NCBI GenBank assembly: GCA_031279155.1
Contig: JAITJB010000057.1
Span: 1-14,695, forward strand
DNA: 14,695 nt
Reading direction: 5' to 3'
Source of the DNA: Deltaproteobacteria bacterium
GTDB lineage: Bacteria; Desulfobacterota; Desulfarculia; Adiutricales; Adiutricaceae
The notes beneath the pieces were generated by a model that was not told where the DNA came from, searched no databases, and saw nothing but the letters and a program-made list of their open reading frames with translations. The translations under genes were made by a program, and so were the position numbers. This document shows, in pieces, positions 7,588-14,690 of this stretch (positions are counted from its first letter, which is position 1; each line of letters begins with the position of its first letter).

Positions 7588-9590
7588 AATACGTTTGTTA
7601 TACCTAGGTTTTTAATTTCAGTGTCGATCATGGCCTCCAAGGCCAAGGTCAAGCGCTCGACAAAATCACCGGCCAAAAGCGAAAGCTTTTGGCCGGTTTT
7701 GTTACCAAAATCTTCCCTAAGAGAGGCTATGGAGCGATCGGAGGCTAAGAGCTTTAGAAAATAGCCAGGTAGGGGGACATTTTTGGCCCAGCCCTTGAGC
7801 TTATCGCTGCCGTAGCGCCAGCCCAAGCCGCTTAAGACTAAGCCGCCAGCCGCCCCCATGACCAGGCCTACGGGGCCGGCGGCCAGTAAGTGAAGGCCTG
7901 TGCCGCCGCAGATAGTGGCGGCGAGCGTTGTCGTTAAGGCCGAGGCCACGCCGGCTAAGGTCTTAGATAAGAGTTCTGTTAGCTTAGAAGCTACCGTTTC
8001 GTCATCTAAATTAACCACCAAGGCGCTAGAGACGGGCGAGGGCTCTTTTTGGGCGGTCTTGAGATTGTACTCTCCCAACCACGATTCGAGCTTAAGGTAA
8101 GCCGTAACTCTGACGGCCTCAAGCTCTTTACGAAAAATTCTGTCAATTAAGGATCTTAGCTGGCTATCGTAGTTTTGAACCTGGACCGTTATATCAGTTT
8201 CCATTTGGGCTAGGGTAAATTTTTTATGGGCGTAAGATTTAATAGTAGGAGTTATTTTTTGATCAAAAAGCTCTACTAAAATAGTATCAACTATTTGGTT
8301 GCAGCAAGAATTTACCGAGGCTTTTACGTGTTTGACGATTTCATTGGCCAAAAAGGCCGGTTTATCGGCGGTTATTTTTTTGATGGTCGTCTCAAATTCG
8401 TTTTGGATGGCCGGTAAAATGGCCAGGCCCTCGGAAATAGCGCCAAAGGGGTTAAAGGTATTTAGGATTTTAAGTTTATCGATTTTAAGTTCTTCATAGC
8501 ATAATTCTTTAACAAAGAACCATTTGGAACTGCCGCCGGAGAGGGTTACGGCCTTGATGTCGTCGGCGGCCTTTAAGCCAGAGCTTAGGGCCGCTCTAAA
8601 CCAATCGATGAGATCGATATTTTTGGCCGTGAGTTTTGGGGCTATGGGAATGCCAATTTTTCCGTAATAGTCTATAAAAGATTGGGTTAAAGCAAAGTTC
8701 TTGGCCCTAGATAAAAATTCCTCGCGCGTTAAATCGAAAACCTTGCCAAAGCGGCCGACCTCGCCTCGAAAAGAGGCCTTGGGGTTTTTGGCAATGGTCT
8801 CGGAAAATTCCTCTTTAAGATTTCGGCATAAGTAAGAACGGACAAAATACTCCCGCCCTAAAGAGCGCACTTCATCTAAGACCTTGGGGTTTTGATCGAT
8901 AAACCAGCGGAAAAAAAGATCGTCAAATAGCCTTCCGCCTAGGGCCATATCGCCCCAAGATCTGACCACGCCGCCCCGGCGCAGGAGGGCGAAGTCGCAG
9001 GTGCCGCCGCCAAAATCGATAACTAGATAGCCCTCTAAGATATCGGAAAGGGGGATTCTGGCGCTCCCCAATTCCGTTAACAAGGCTCCTATTGGCTCAT
9101 CTAAGATCTCAACTTCACCTAAACCCGATAGTTTTGCGATTTGAGCTAAAGTCTTTCGGTAGGCCTCATTGGCCTCAGCCGGGGCTCCAATGATGACCCG
9201 GTTTTCCGGGGCGTTTAAAGGGGTGTGGTTGGCTACGGCGTCGCGAATTAAGGCCCGAAAAAAATCAGAAGCACAATCACGGGCGCTTTGGTCACGTTCG
9301 ATATCGGGCTTAAATTCCGATCGGTAACGGTAGCCTTGGGTTTGTATTTCCTTAAGATCGGCCTGGCCAAAGGTTATGGTAGCTTTCTCCCCGATCATGG
9401 GGAAAAGACTTAGGTCAGCCTCAGGCTTATCAGAATAGAGGATGCCCGTATCAATGGCCGGGTTTTTACCCGTCAAATGCAGCGGAAACTTGTTACGGGC
9501 GCCGATAGGACAGACCGTTACATAGGTATTGGTCGTACCAAAATCAATACCAATAACATTTTTGGCCTGTTTTATGGTGCTTTCAGTCAT
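7584..9590 (-). CDS. Non-canonical Hsp70-family ATPase with helical, probably membrane-associated C-terminal domain
   Basis: A 668-residue protein with an actin/Hsp70-type nucleotide-binding domain (about 10-395): phosphate-1 IGIDFGTTNT (13-22), connect-1 LDEPIGALL (163-171), phosphate-2 VIDFGGGTCDFAL (190-202), adenosine loop VTLSGGSSKW (348-357) and connect-2 NPFGAISEGLA (380-390). E165, D192 and T197 align by motif with DnaK catalytic residues; K94 is a guess for the catalytic lysine. The DnaK beta-sandwich substrate domain and its linker are not visible. Instead there is a helical region (about 395-510) and a Gly/Ala-rich hydrophobic segment (about 544-592), reminiscent of membrane-inserting regions in dynamin-like proteins, then an amphipathic helical tail. 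It is not the housekeeping DnaK. It is the last gene of a five-gene run, 36 bases after its neighbour. The ATG lacks a clear Shine-Dalgarno and overlaps a 7-codon leader frame (9587-9610) as ATGA. Confidence 0.9.
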   Translation of the reverse strand: MTESTIKQAKNVIGIDFGTTNTYVTVCPIGARNKFPLHLTGKNPAIDTGILYSDKPEADLSLFPMIGEKATITFGQADLKEIQTQGYRYRSEFKPDIERDQSARDCASDFFRALIRDAVANHTPLNAPENRVIIGAPAEANEAYRKTLAQIAKLSGLGEVEILDEPIGALLTELGSARIPLSDILEGYLVIDFGGGTCDFALLRRGGVVRSWGDMALGGRLFDDLFFRWFIDQNPKVLDEVRSLGREYFVRSYLCRNLKEEFSETIAKNPKASFRGEVGRFGKVFDLTREEFLSRAKNFALTQSFIDYYGKIGIPIAPKLTAKNIDLIDWFRAALSSGLKAADDIKAVTLSGGSSKWFFVKELCYEELKIDKLKILNTFNPFGAISEGLAILPAIQNEFETTIKKITADKPAFLANEIVKHVKASVNSCCNQIVDTILVELFDQKITPTIKSYAHKKFTLAQMETDITVQVQNYDSQLRSLIDRIFRKELEAVRVTAYLKLESWLGEYNLKTAQKEPSPVSSALVVNLDDETVASKLTELLSKTLAGVASALTTTLAATICGGTGLHLLAAGPVGLVMGAAGGLVLSGLGWRYGSDKLKGWAKNVPLPGYFLKLLASDRSIASLREDFGNKTGQKLSLLAGDFVERLTLALEAMIDTEIKNLGITNVF

Positions 9591-9626
9591 GCGGCTATCT
9601 TATGTTTCATGATCGTAATTTTGCCC

Positions 9627-11279
9627 CTAGCGGGTGACCAGGCCTTTTTTGACTACCTGGCCGTCTTTAATGATGGGCTCTTCTTCGACGATAACGATTT
9701 GGCCGTTTTGAATAAGCCCGTAAGTATCGTAAGAATCAGATAATTTTGCCTCCCAGATGAGTTCTAGGGGTTTTTGACCGGGGATATAGGGATTTAATTT
9801 AAAGCCGGCATTTTCCATTTTCCGAACTATTTCGCTAAATGGGAGATTATCGGCTAAATTCGCTTGGGCCATGAGTTTAGTGATGGGTTCAACTAGGCTT
9901 AAAGCTAAATCAGAAGAATCAACAGTTTCCGCCTTCAAGCGTAGTTTACTTTGATTATCTAGCCGGTACAAAAGGACAGCTGAGGCGGCGATGGCCGAGT
10001 TTAAGTAGGATCTAAGAGAAGAGGCCAAAAGCTCTCGCCATTTATCGGGATTATTGGCTCTTTGGGGTTTAATAAATAATACAATTACAAAAAAACCCAA
10101 ATATATGCCTAAGCGCTTAATAAAAGAGCCTGTCCCGCCTAAAAAACCGGGGAGGATGGCGCTTTTGGCTATCGCGCCCCCGGCATCGATGGCGGCTATG
10201 GCCCCCGTGGCTATTAAAAGTATTCTTCTAAGGCGCTTATTTCTAGCGATGGCCATACAGGCCAAAACCCCGGCCCCGGCCCCTAAGGCTGAGCCGACTA
10301 AAATGCCGGTCTCAAGAGGCTGGTTAAAAAAGGTCAAAAGCCGTCCGCCCAAAAGATCGCCAAAAATGGCCCCCATGGAAGCTGTTACGGCCAAAGCCGA
10401 AAGCCTAGGCATAGGGGGCTCGGGCTCTAAGGGCGGAATAACAAAGGGCGGCAGCAGCGCCGCCAGATGGGCCGATAGCAAGATAGACTGATCTGATCCA
10501 AAGGCCTGGGCTAAGGCCGGCTCAGAGATAGAGTTTTTAAGGCTTAAGGCGAGCCTAGCTGTGGCCTTTTTAAGATCAAAAGGTTCAACTAGGTTTTGAC
10601 TCTTTAAAGACAAAAATTCTTCAAAGAAGGCCGCCAGGGCTTTATTTTGGCTGGCCGTAAGCCAGCTAGAAAGAGCCGCCTTATCGGCTTTAGCCAGCCA
10701 CTGGCTGGGAAAGACTTCGGCTGGCGGGCTTAAGGCTAAAGAACCAATGGCCGGGGGATTGTCCCAGATTTTAACATCTTCTTTGGGGCCAGATGGGGGG
10801 CTTGGCTTACGAGAGAAAATACTGTATAAAATTATGACAAAAATTAAGACGATTATAGCTAAGATAGCTATTTTATATTTAGTAACCAGATCTAGCCAGT
10901 TAAAGGCTTGGCTAGATGCGACCGTAGAAGACTGAGAACTTAGGTCAACCTGACTAATTTCACTAACCTGGCTAGCTTGGCTAACCTGGCTAGCTTCACT
11001 AGCCTGACTAGCTTGACTAACCTGACTAGCTTGACTAGCTTGGCTAACCTGGCTAATTTCACTAACCTGGCTAACTTGACTAGCCTGACCAATCTGCTTT
11101 GGGCCATCTTGGCTAGAACCATCGGCCATGGCGTAGCCGCCTAGGCTAGAGGTTAGAAAAAGAGATCCCAAAAAGGCTAGGCAGGCTAGATAGCCTAGGT
11201 AGTTTAGAAAGCTTTGGTAGCGTAAGTATCTTAAATCACTAAGAAAATTTAGAAAGTTAGTTAATCTCAAGATGGCCAT
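9627..11279 (-). CDS. Unrecognised membrane protein with Ser-Gln-Val/Ala tandem repeat, possible Hsp70 partner
   Basis: I do not recognise this 550-residue protein as a whole. Residues 1-50 look like an unusually long signal peptide ending near GGYA-MADG, with Leu at nearly every third position. Residues 63-112 form a low-complexity S-[QE]-[VAI] repeat. A transmembrane helix follows (about 136-155), then a Pro-rich, probably soluble stretch. Several Gly/Ala-rich hydrophobic segments lie at about 294-312, 322-345, 352-372 and 387-404. A soluble C-terminus (about 440-550) ends in a beta-like stretch (GLIQNGQIVIVEEEP, then KDGQVVKKGLV). That tail, beside an Hsp70 gene, faintly recalls the C-terminal beta domain of GrpE-type exchange factors (weak inference). 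Start choice is uncertain: the ATG has no proper Shine-Dalgarno, while TTG at codon 4 (11268-11270) has AGGA about 8 bases upstream. It lies 20 bases after the RDD gene, in the same operon. Confidence 0.8.
   Translation of the reverse strand: MAILRLTNFLNFLSDLRYLRYQSFLNYLGYLACLAFLGSLFLTSSLGGYAMADGSSQDGPKQIGQASQVSQVSEISQVSQASQASQVSQASQASEASQVSQASQVSEISQVDLSSQSSTVASSQAFNWLDLVTKYKIAILAIIVLIFVIILYSIFSRKPSPPSGPKEDVKIWDNPPAIGSLALSPPAEVFPSQWLAKADKAALSSWLTASQNKALAAFFEEFLSLKSQNLVEPFDLKKATARLALSLKNSISEPALAQAFGSDQSILLSAHLAALLPPFVIPPLEPEPPMPRLSALAVTASMGAIFGDLLGGRLLTFFNQPLETGILVGSALGAGAGVLACMAIARNKRLRRILLIATGAIAAIDAGGAIAKSAILPGFLGGTGSFIKRLGIYLGFFVIVLFIKPQRANNPDKWRELLASSLRSYLNSAIAASAVLLYRLDNQSKLRLKAETVDSSDLALSLVEPITKLMAQANLADNLPFSEIVRKMENAGFKLNPYIPGQKPLELIWEAKLSDSYDTYGLIQNGQIVIVEEEPIIKDGQVVKKGLVTR
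10945..11097 (-). repeat. Tandem 9-bp coding repeat, 17 units (Ser-Gln-Val/Ala)
   Basis: Seventeen contiguous 9-bp units, plus-strand consensus CTARCYTGR, encode the triplet S-[QE]-[VAI] on the minus strand. Seven units contain CTAG. Codons vary (AGC/AGT, CAG/CAA, GTT/GCT/ATT), so the units have diverged at synonymous sites while the amino-acid pattern is largely kept. The 18-base block CTAATTTCACTAACCTGG occurs twice (10954-10971 and 11053-11070), exactly 99 bases or 11 units apart, suggesting block duplication. The encoded segment lies between the predicted signal peptide and the first transmembrane helix, so it would face the periplasm. Confidence 0.9.
11139..11255 (-). repeat. Second 9-bp-periodic stretch in the same gene (aromatic-Leu-x triplets)
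   Basis: Residues 9-47 of the unrecognised membrane protein fall into thirteen triplets: FLN FLS DLR YLR YQS FLN, then YLG YLA CLA FLG SLF LTS SLG. Leucine is the middle residue in 11 of 13. The DNA shows the matching 9-base period, clearest in CTACCTAGG, CTATCTAGC, CTGCCTAGC. It is more diverged than the Ser-Gln repeat 42 bases downstream, and it forms most of the putative signal peptide. Confidence 0.6.
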
Positions 11280-11299
11280 CCTAGGTTTTAGTCGAATCG

Positions 11300-12241
11300 C
11301 TATCGGATGGTTGGGGGTTTGCCCACTCTGACGGTGGGGTCGAGTTTACTTTCCTTGCGCAGGCCATACATCAAGCCTTTTTCCAATTGATCCCTTTCAG
11401 CTATGTAAAACTCCGATAAAAATCTCTCGACCTGTTCAGGCGGCACGGGATCAGTATAGCGGATTTTGCGGCAAATTTTCTCGCAGACGATAGCCATAGA
11501 TTTTTGCATAGCCTTTTGAGCCCTAGCTGATATGGCCTTATTATTCTGGCGCAACATGTTTTCCAAGGTCTGGAGCTCTTTATTGCCGTAAATGGCCAGC
11601 TGCTTTTGGGTAAAGACAAAACGAGTTTCCTTCATTTTGGTCTTAAGTTCTGTAAGATCGTCTAGAAGGGCCAACTTTTTCGGTAGACTAATAACCATAG
11701 TCCCGCCGATCAGATCGCCTGGCCGCTGCTTATCTCGGGAAAAAAAGGGAAATAGGAAACAAAGTATAGCCCAGGACATGAAAAAAAGAGATAAAAATAA
11801 ATTTTGGCTGTCTACTGCGGTAGCAAAGAGCCATAAAGGCACAAAGAGCTCGACCTCCCGGGTTAGGTTGCGGGCGATGATGGAGAAGGCCGTCAGCTCC
11901 GAACCATTGCGTTTGACGACTTTGATCTTTAAAAAACGCTTGCCAGGTGATTGGCCGCGCCAGGCCAACTCAAAATAGGTAAAGTAAAAGAGCGAGATCA
12001 AAAACGAGACAAAACTAATTAAGGTAGTTCTAATTGGTAGGCTTATAGGTAATAGTGCAATTAAAATAGATATGAGAAAAATTAAAAAGACTATTAATAT
12101 GCAGTCAACAAAAAAAGCATATAGTCGTTCGCCATTATTGGACAAATAAAGTTTAAGAGGCAGGCCCTCGGGCGTGATTATAACCCGCTTTAATTTGGCA
12201 AGTTGTTGGCTTATTAAAGTGTAGTCTTTTTTTTCCTTCAT
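11300..12241 (-). CDS. RDD-family membrane protein
   Basis: This 313-residue protein has an N-terminal RDD domain (about 28-190). The first signature, ERLYAFFVDCILIV (38-51), has the family Arg (R39) and Asp (D46). Hydrophobic helices lie at about 43-66, 70-90, 130-146 and 150-167, and the closing motif is RDKQRPGDLIGGT (169-181). WRGQSPGKRFLKIKVV (94-109) is the typical central loop. Residues 190-313 form a charged, helical, presumably cytoplasmic extension that the basic family lacks. RDD proteins are poorly characterised; some have been linked to ion or osmotic stress, and many lie beside MoxR, DUF58 and SpoIIM genes, as here. The ATG overlaps the stop codon of the preceding SpoIIM-like gene (ATGA at 12238-12241) and has only a weak A-rich ribosome site, implying translational coupling. 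Confidence 0.9.
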   Translation of the reverse strand: MKEKKDYTLISQQLAKLKRVIITPEGLPLKLYLSNNGERLYAFFVDCILIVFLIFLISILIALLPISLPIRTTLISFVSFLISLFYFTYFELAWRGQSPGKRFLKIKVVKRNGSELTAFSIIARNLTREVELFVPLWLFATAVDSQNLFLSLFFMSWAILCFLFPFFSRDKQRPGDLIGGTMVISLPKKLALLDDLTELKTKMKETRFVFTQKQLAIYGNKELQTLENMLRQNNKAISARAQKAMQKSMAIVCEKICRKIRYTDPVPPEQVERFLSEFYIAERDQLEKGLMYGLRKESKLDPTVRVGKPPTIR

Positions 12242-13284
12242 GATTTTTTCTTTGGGTCAATTTGAAAAGCCTTAAAAAAATAATACCACCAAAAGACTAA
12301 GGTCATAAAGCCAATAATCAAACGCGAAAAGGTATCGACTATCAGCTGCCGAAAGCCGCCCTCTAAGATAGAGGCTATAAAGAGCATGATGATGGCCCCG
12401 ATCATGACTTTAGAGGCTTTTAGTCCCTTGTCGGCCAAGTTGGCGCGCCTTGACCATTGACCAGGAAATACGATGCTGGCCCCTATGGCTAAGCCCCCGC
12501 CGCCGGCTAAGACCACGGCAGTGAGCTCGGTTATCCCGTGGACCGAAAGCCAGGCCACAAATTCGATCATTAAGCCCTTATCGAAGTGTAGGGCCAGCAT
12601 GGCCCCTAGTAGTAAACCATTAGTAAATATTAAAATTATAGTTGGTAGCCCGGCTAAAAAACCTAAGCCAAAACACATGAGACTGACAATGGTATTGTGG
12701 CGAAAAAGAAAGTTAGCGAAAAAAATAAAGTTTTGTTCAAAATTAGTATAGGGCGCGTCCAAATATTTGGATCTTAGTTCCTCAGGGCTGGCCGAAAAAT
12801 CCCGGCCGCTAGCAATTTGGGGGTCAACTATGAGCGAATAATACATTGGGTCGACTAAGACGGCGATAAAACCCACTAAAATCCCGGCCAATAAAGAAAG
12901 GCCGGAGATGATGATGGGCGCCTTAAGGCTTCTTACGCATTGGGGGAAATCTGAGCGGAAAAAGTTGGCTATAGGCTGTAGTAAGCCCCCTTGCGGGCCG
13001 TAAACGGCCAAGTAGGAGCGTAAGGAGAGATTTTCTAGGTATTGTATGAGGTTTTTATCTAAAATAGTATTGCGAGCCACGGCTAAACTAGAAATAAGGG
13101 CCTGGTAGAGCTTAGGTAATTCCATGGCCTCGCGGGCCGAAAGGCTGCGGACACTTTTTTTTTCTAGCTTACTTACGATACTTTCCAGCTCTCGCCAGCT
13201 AGATTCGCGGCCTGAGCGGAACCGACCGCTGCGGATGAGCTGGCGCTGGTCGCTAGCTTTACTGTCGGTATTTAATTGGCTCAC
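12238..13284 (-). CDS. SpoIIM-family (stage II sporulation protein M-like, DUF95) integral membrane protein
   Basis: A 348-residue protein. Its soluble N-terminus carries the W-x-x-L-E and LPKLYQAL-x(6)-AR pattern (about 30-71) common to the family. About six hydrophobic segments follow (about 121-144, 183-196, 199-220, 222-233, 250-272, 290-336). The core signatures are NFEQNFIFFANFLFRHN (181-197), GLGFLAG (206-212), TNGLLLGAML (221-230) and HGITELTAVVLAGGGGLAIG (249-268). The start is GTG, not ATG. It overlaps the DUF58 stop codon as GTGA (13281-13284) and has a good AGAGGA ribosome site with 6 bases of spacing. The family is named after a Bacillus sporulation protein, but homologues are widespread in non-sporulating bacteria next to DUF58, RDD and MoxR genes. 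The name here does not imply sporulation. The exact function is unknown. Confidence 0.9.
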   Translation of the reverse strand: MSQLNTDSKASDQRQLIRSGRFRSGRESSWRELESIVSKLEKKSVRSLSAREAMELPKLYQALISSLAVARNTILDKNLIQYLENLSLRSYLAVYGPQGGLLQPIANFFRSDFPQCVRSLKAPIIISGLSLLAGILVGFIAVLVDPMYYSLIVDPQIASGRDFSASPEELRSKYLDAPYTNFEQNFIFFANFLFRHNTIVSLMCFGLGFLAGLPTIILIFTNGLLLGAMLALHFDKGLMIEFVAWLSVHGITELTAVVLAGGGGLAIGASIVFPGQWSRRANLADKGLKASKVMIGAIIMLFIASILEGGFRQLIVDTFSRLIIGFMTLVFWWYYFFKAFQIDPKKKS

Positions 13285-14627
13285 AGAAGTCCTCTTTGTT
13301 TGATTAAGAGGTAGCGGTTTAAGATGGCCGGCCCCATGGCCCTAGGCGGCAGATCGACGCAAAAAGCCCCTAAACGGGCGACCTTTTCTAGGACAATGGC
13401 CCTATCGCGCTGAAAGCCCTCGGCTACCACGGCGGCGGCTAGATCGTCGATGGTTTCGGGCTTATCGTCCCTTAAGTGAGTTAAAAGAGGATCGGGCATG
13501 GTGACAAAGATTATCATGTGCTTTTTGGCTAGTAAGCTCAGGCCCTCGATTAAGAAGCTGGCGGTTATGGTATCGATAAATTCCGTAAAGATAATTATCA
13601 AAGATCTGTGCGGCAGCCGGCCGGCCAGTTCGGCTAAGCCCACGGTAAAGTTAGTCTCTTCGGTACGGTAATTGAGCTGGCTAGTAAAGTGCTGAATCTT
13701 ATTAAAAAAGCCCTGACCACGGCCAGGCCGCAGAAAAGACCGGAAAACTAAATCAAAGCCGCTAGCCCCGACCATATCGCCGCCCAATAAGCTGACCCAA
13801 GCCAAAAGGAGGCCGGCCCGGATAAAGTGATCGATTTTGGGGAGGCCATCAATGGGCTCGGTCATCAAGCGTCCGGTATCGAAGCCTAAAACGATTTGAT
13901 GGTTTCTCTCTTGACGAAATTCTTTGGCCAAGAGTTTTCGGTGGCGGGCTGAGTGTTTCCAATCGATGAAGCGGTTATCCATGCCCCGGGCAAAGTCCAT
14001 GAGGCTATCGAATTCTGAGCCCTGGCCAAAGAAGGGTAGGCTCTTTTGCCCGCTCTCGGTGGTCCGGTTAAAAAACATCAAGGCCGATTGATGGAGGCCA
14101 TGGGTATTTGGAAGGCAGCTAATCTGTTTATTTATCTTATAAGTCCCCACTAGCCGGCACAGGCCCAAGGGCCCGGAGTAGCGAAACCAGACCTTTTTCA
14201 AATTTAAAAGACCGCGCCTCTTGGGCGTGATGGGGAGCTCAATAATAGTCTCGCCGCTTTTAAGGGAACTTTGGGCCCTGGTGGCCTCTGGCTCAGCCGG
14301 GCCGTCAGCCTCTAAGGCCATCTCGATGATGGTGGGTTTAATAGTCTGAGCTAGAGTTTGAATGGAAATAACTAGGTCTGACTTTTGGCCCAATAAAATA
14401 CGGTCGGGCCCATTAATTTCCATTGTAAGGCTCTTTATGGGAATTATCATGCTCAAATCAGCGGCCAAGAAGACCAGGCACATGGCCGGAAAAACTAGGG
14501 CCGATAGCCATTGGGCGCCTAAAATGGCCAAAAATATGGCCGACACCGGAACCGAGACGGCAAAAATCATGGCCAACCTAAGGGTCGGTCTGATGGCGGC
14601 TTTATCTCTGGTAATGGGTAGGGTCAT
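13281..14627 (-). CDS. DUF58-domain protein, MoxR-associated
   Basis: A 448-residue protein with two N-terminal transmembrane helices (about 17-36 and 39-62), a beta-rich region (about 68-175) with PKRRGL (135-140) and a YSGPLGL segment (150-156), and the DUF58 core at about 200-240. The core contains GSEFDSLMDFARGMDNRFIDW (203-223, quoted to W223 only by position), then KHSARHRKLLAKEF (224-237). The C-terminal half is von Willebrand A-like, starting IVLGFDTGRLM (245-255). Its metal site looks degenerate (D250-T251-G252, not DxSxS). DUF58 proteins are partners of MoxR AAA+ ATPases, whose gene usually lies immediately upstream; here that is outside the window. The ATG lacks a clear Shine-Dalgarno, and the frame stays open upstream to the window edge without ATG, GTG or TTG. 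A longer N-terminus is possible but unlikely, since TM1 is already near the start. Confidence 0.9.
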   Translation of the reverse strand: MTLPITRDKAAIRPTLRLAMIFAVSVPVSAIFLAILGAQWLSALVFPAMCLVFLAADLSMIIPIKSLTMEINGPDRILLGQKSDLVISIQTLAQTIKPTIIEMALEADGPAEPEATRAQSSLKSGETIIELPITPKRRGLLNLKKVWFRYSGPLGLCRLVGTYKINKQISCLPNTHGLHQSALMFFNRTTESGQKSLPFFGQGSEFDSLMDFARGMDNRFIDWKHSARHRKLLAKEFRQERNHQIVLGFDTGRLMTEPIDGLPKIDHFIRAGLLLAWVSLLGGDMVGASGFDLVFRSFLRPGRGQGFFNKIQHFTSQLNYRTEETNFTVGLAELAGRLPHRSLIIIFTEFIDTITASFLIEGLSLLAKKHMIIFVTMPDPLLTHLRDDKPETIDDLAAAVVAEGFQRDRAIVLEKVARLGAFCVDLPPRAMGPAILNRYLLIKQRGLL

Positions 14628-14654
14628 AATGTTTGGGCCAAAAATATCTGGGCT

Positions 14655-14690
14655 ATTACTTAAATTACCTAACTTAACTTGCCTAACTAA
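14655..14690 (-). repeat. Short 9-bp-periodic patch just upstream of the DUF58 start
   Basis: Read on the minus strand, four 9-bp units follow each other: TTAGTTAGG, CAAGTTAAG, TTAGGTAAT and TTAAGTAAT. The patch begins at or beyond the window edge and ends about 28 bases before the DUF58 ATG. It has the same period and similar base composition as the two arrays in the unrecognised membrane-protein gene. Whether it is translated, part of an upstream gene, or leader DNA cannot be told from this window. Confidence 0.45.

Noticed and set aside
7584..9590. Housekeeping dnaK
   Set aside because: The canonical substrate-binding domain and linker are not visible, and dnaJ/grpE of the usual heat-shock operon are absent.
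10054..10491. 145-codon plus-strand open frame
   Set aside because: It is a shadow of the membrane-protein gene on the opposite strand, rich in Lys/Pro/Ala from reverse-read Gly/Ala/Leu codons, and matches no known domain.
10945..11097. CRISPR-like array
   Set aside because: The units are contiguous 9-mers in a reading frame, with no spacers of 25-40 bases and no cas genes nearby.
10940..11122. Minus-strand frame with a Lys-Leu-Ala-Arg-Leu-Val zipper-like repeat
   Set aside because: It is a shifted-frame reading of the 9-bp array inside the larger membrane-protein gene, so the periodicity is inherited. It has no ribosome site of its own.
11592..11978. 128-codon plus-strand open frame
   Set aside because: It is antisense to the RDD gene, whose motifs are clear. 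The product is basic and Ser/Arg-rich, as typical shadows are.
12238..13284. Evidence of a spore-forming organism from the SpoIIM-like protein
   Set aside because: The family is widespread in non-sporulating bacteria next to DUF58/RDD genes, and no other sporulation gene is present.
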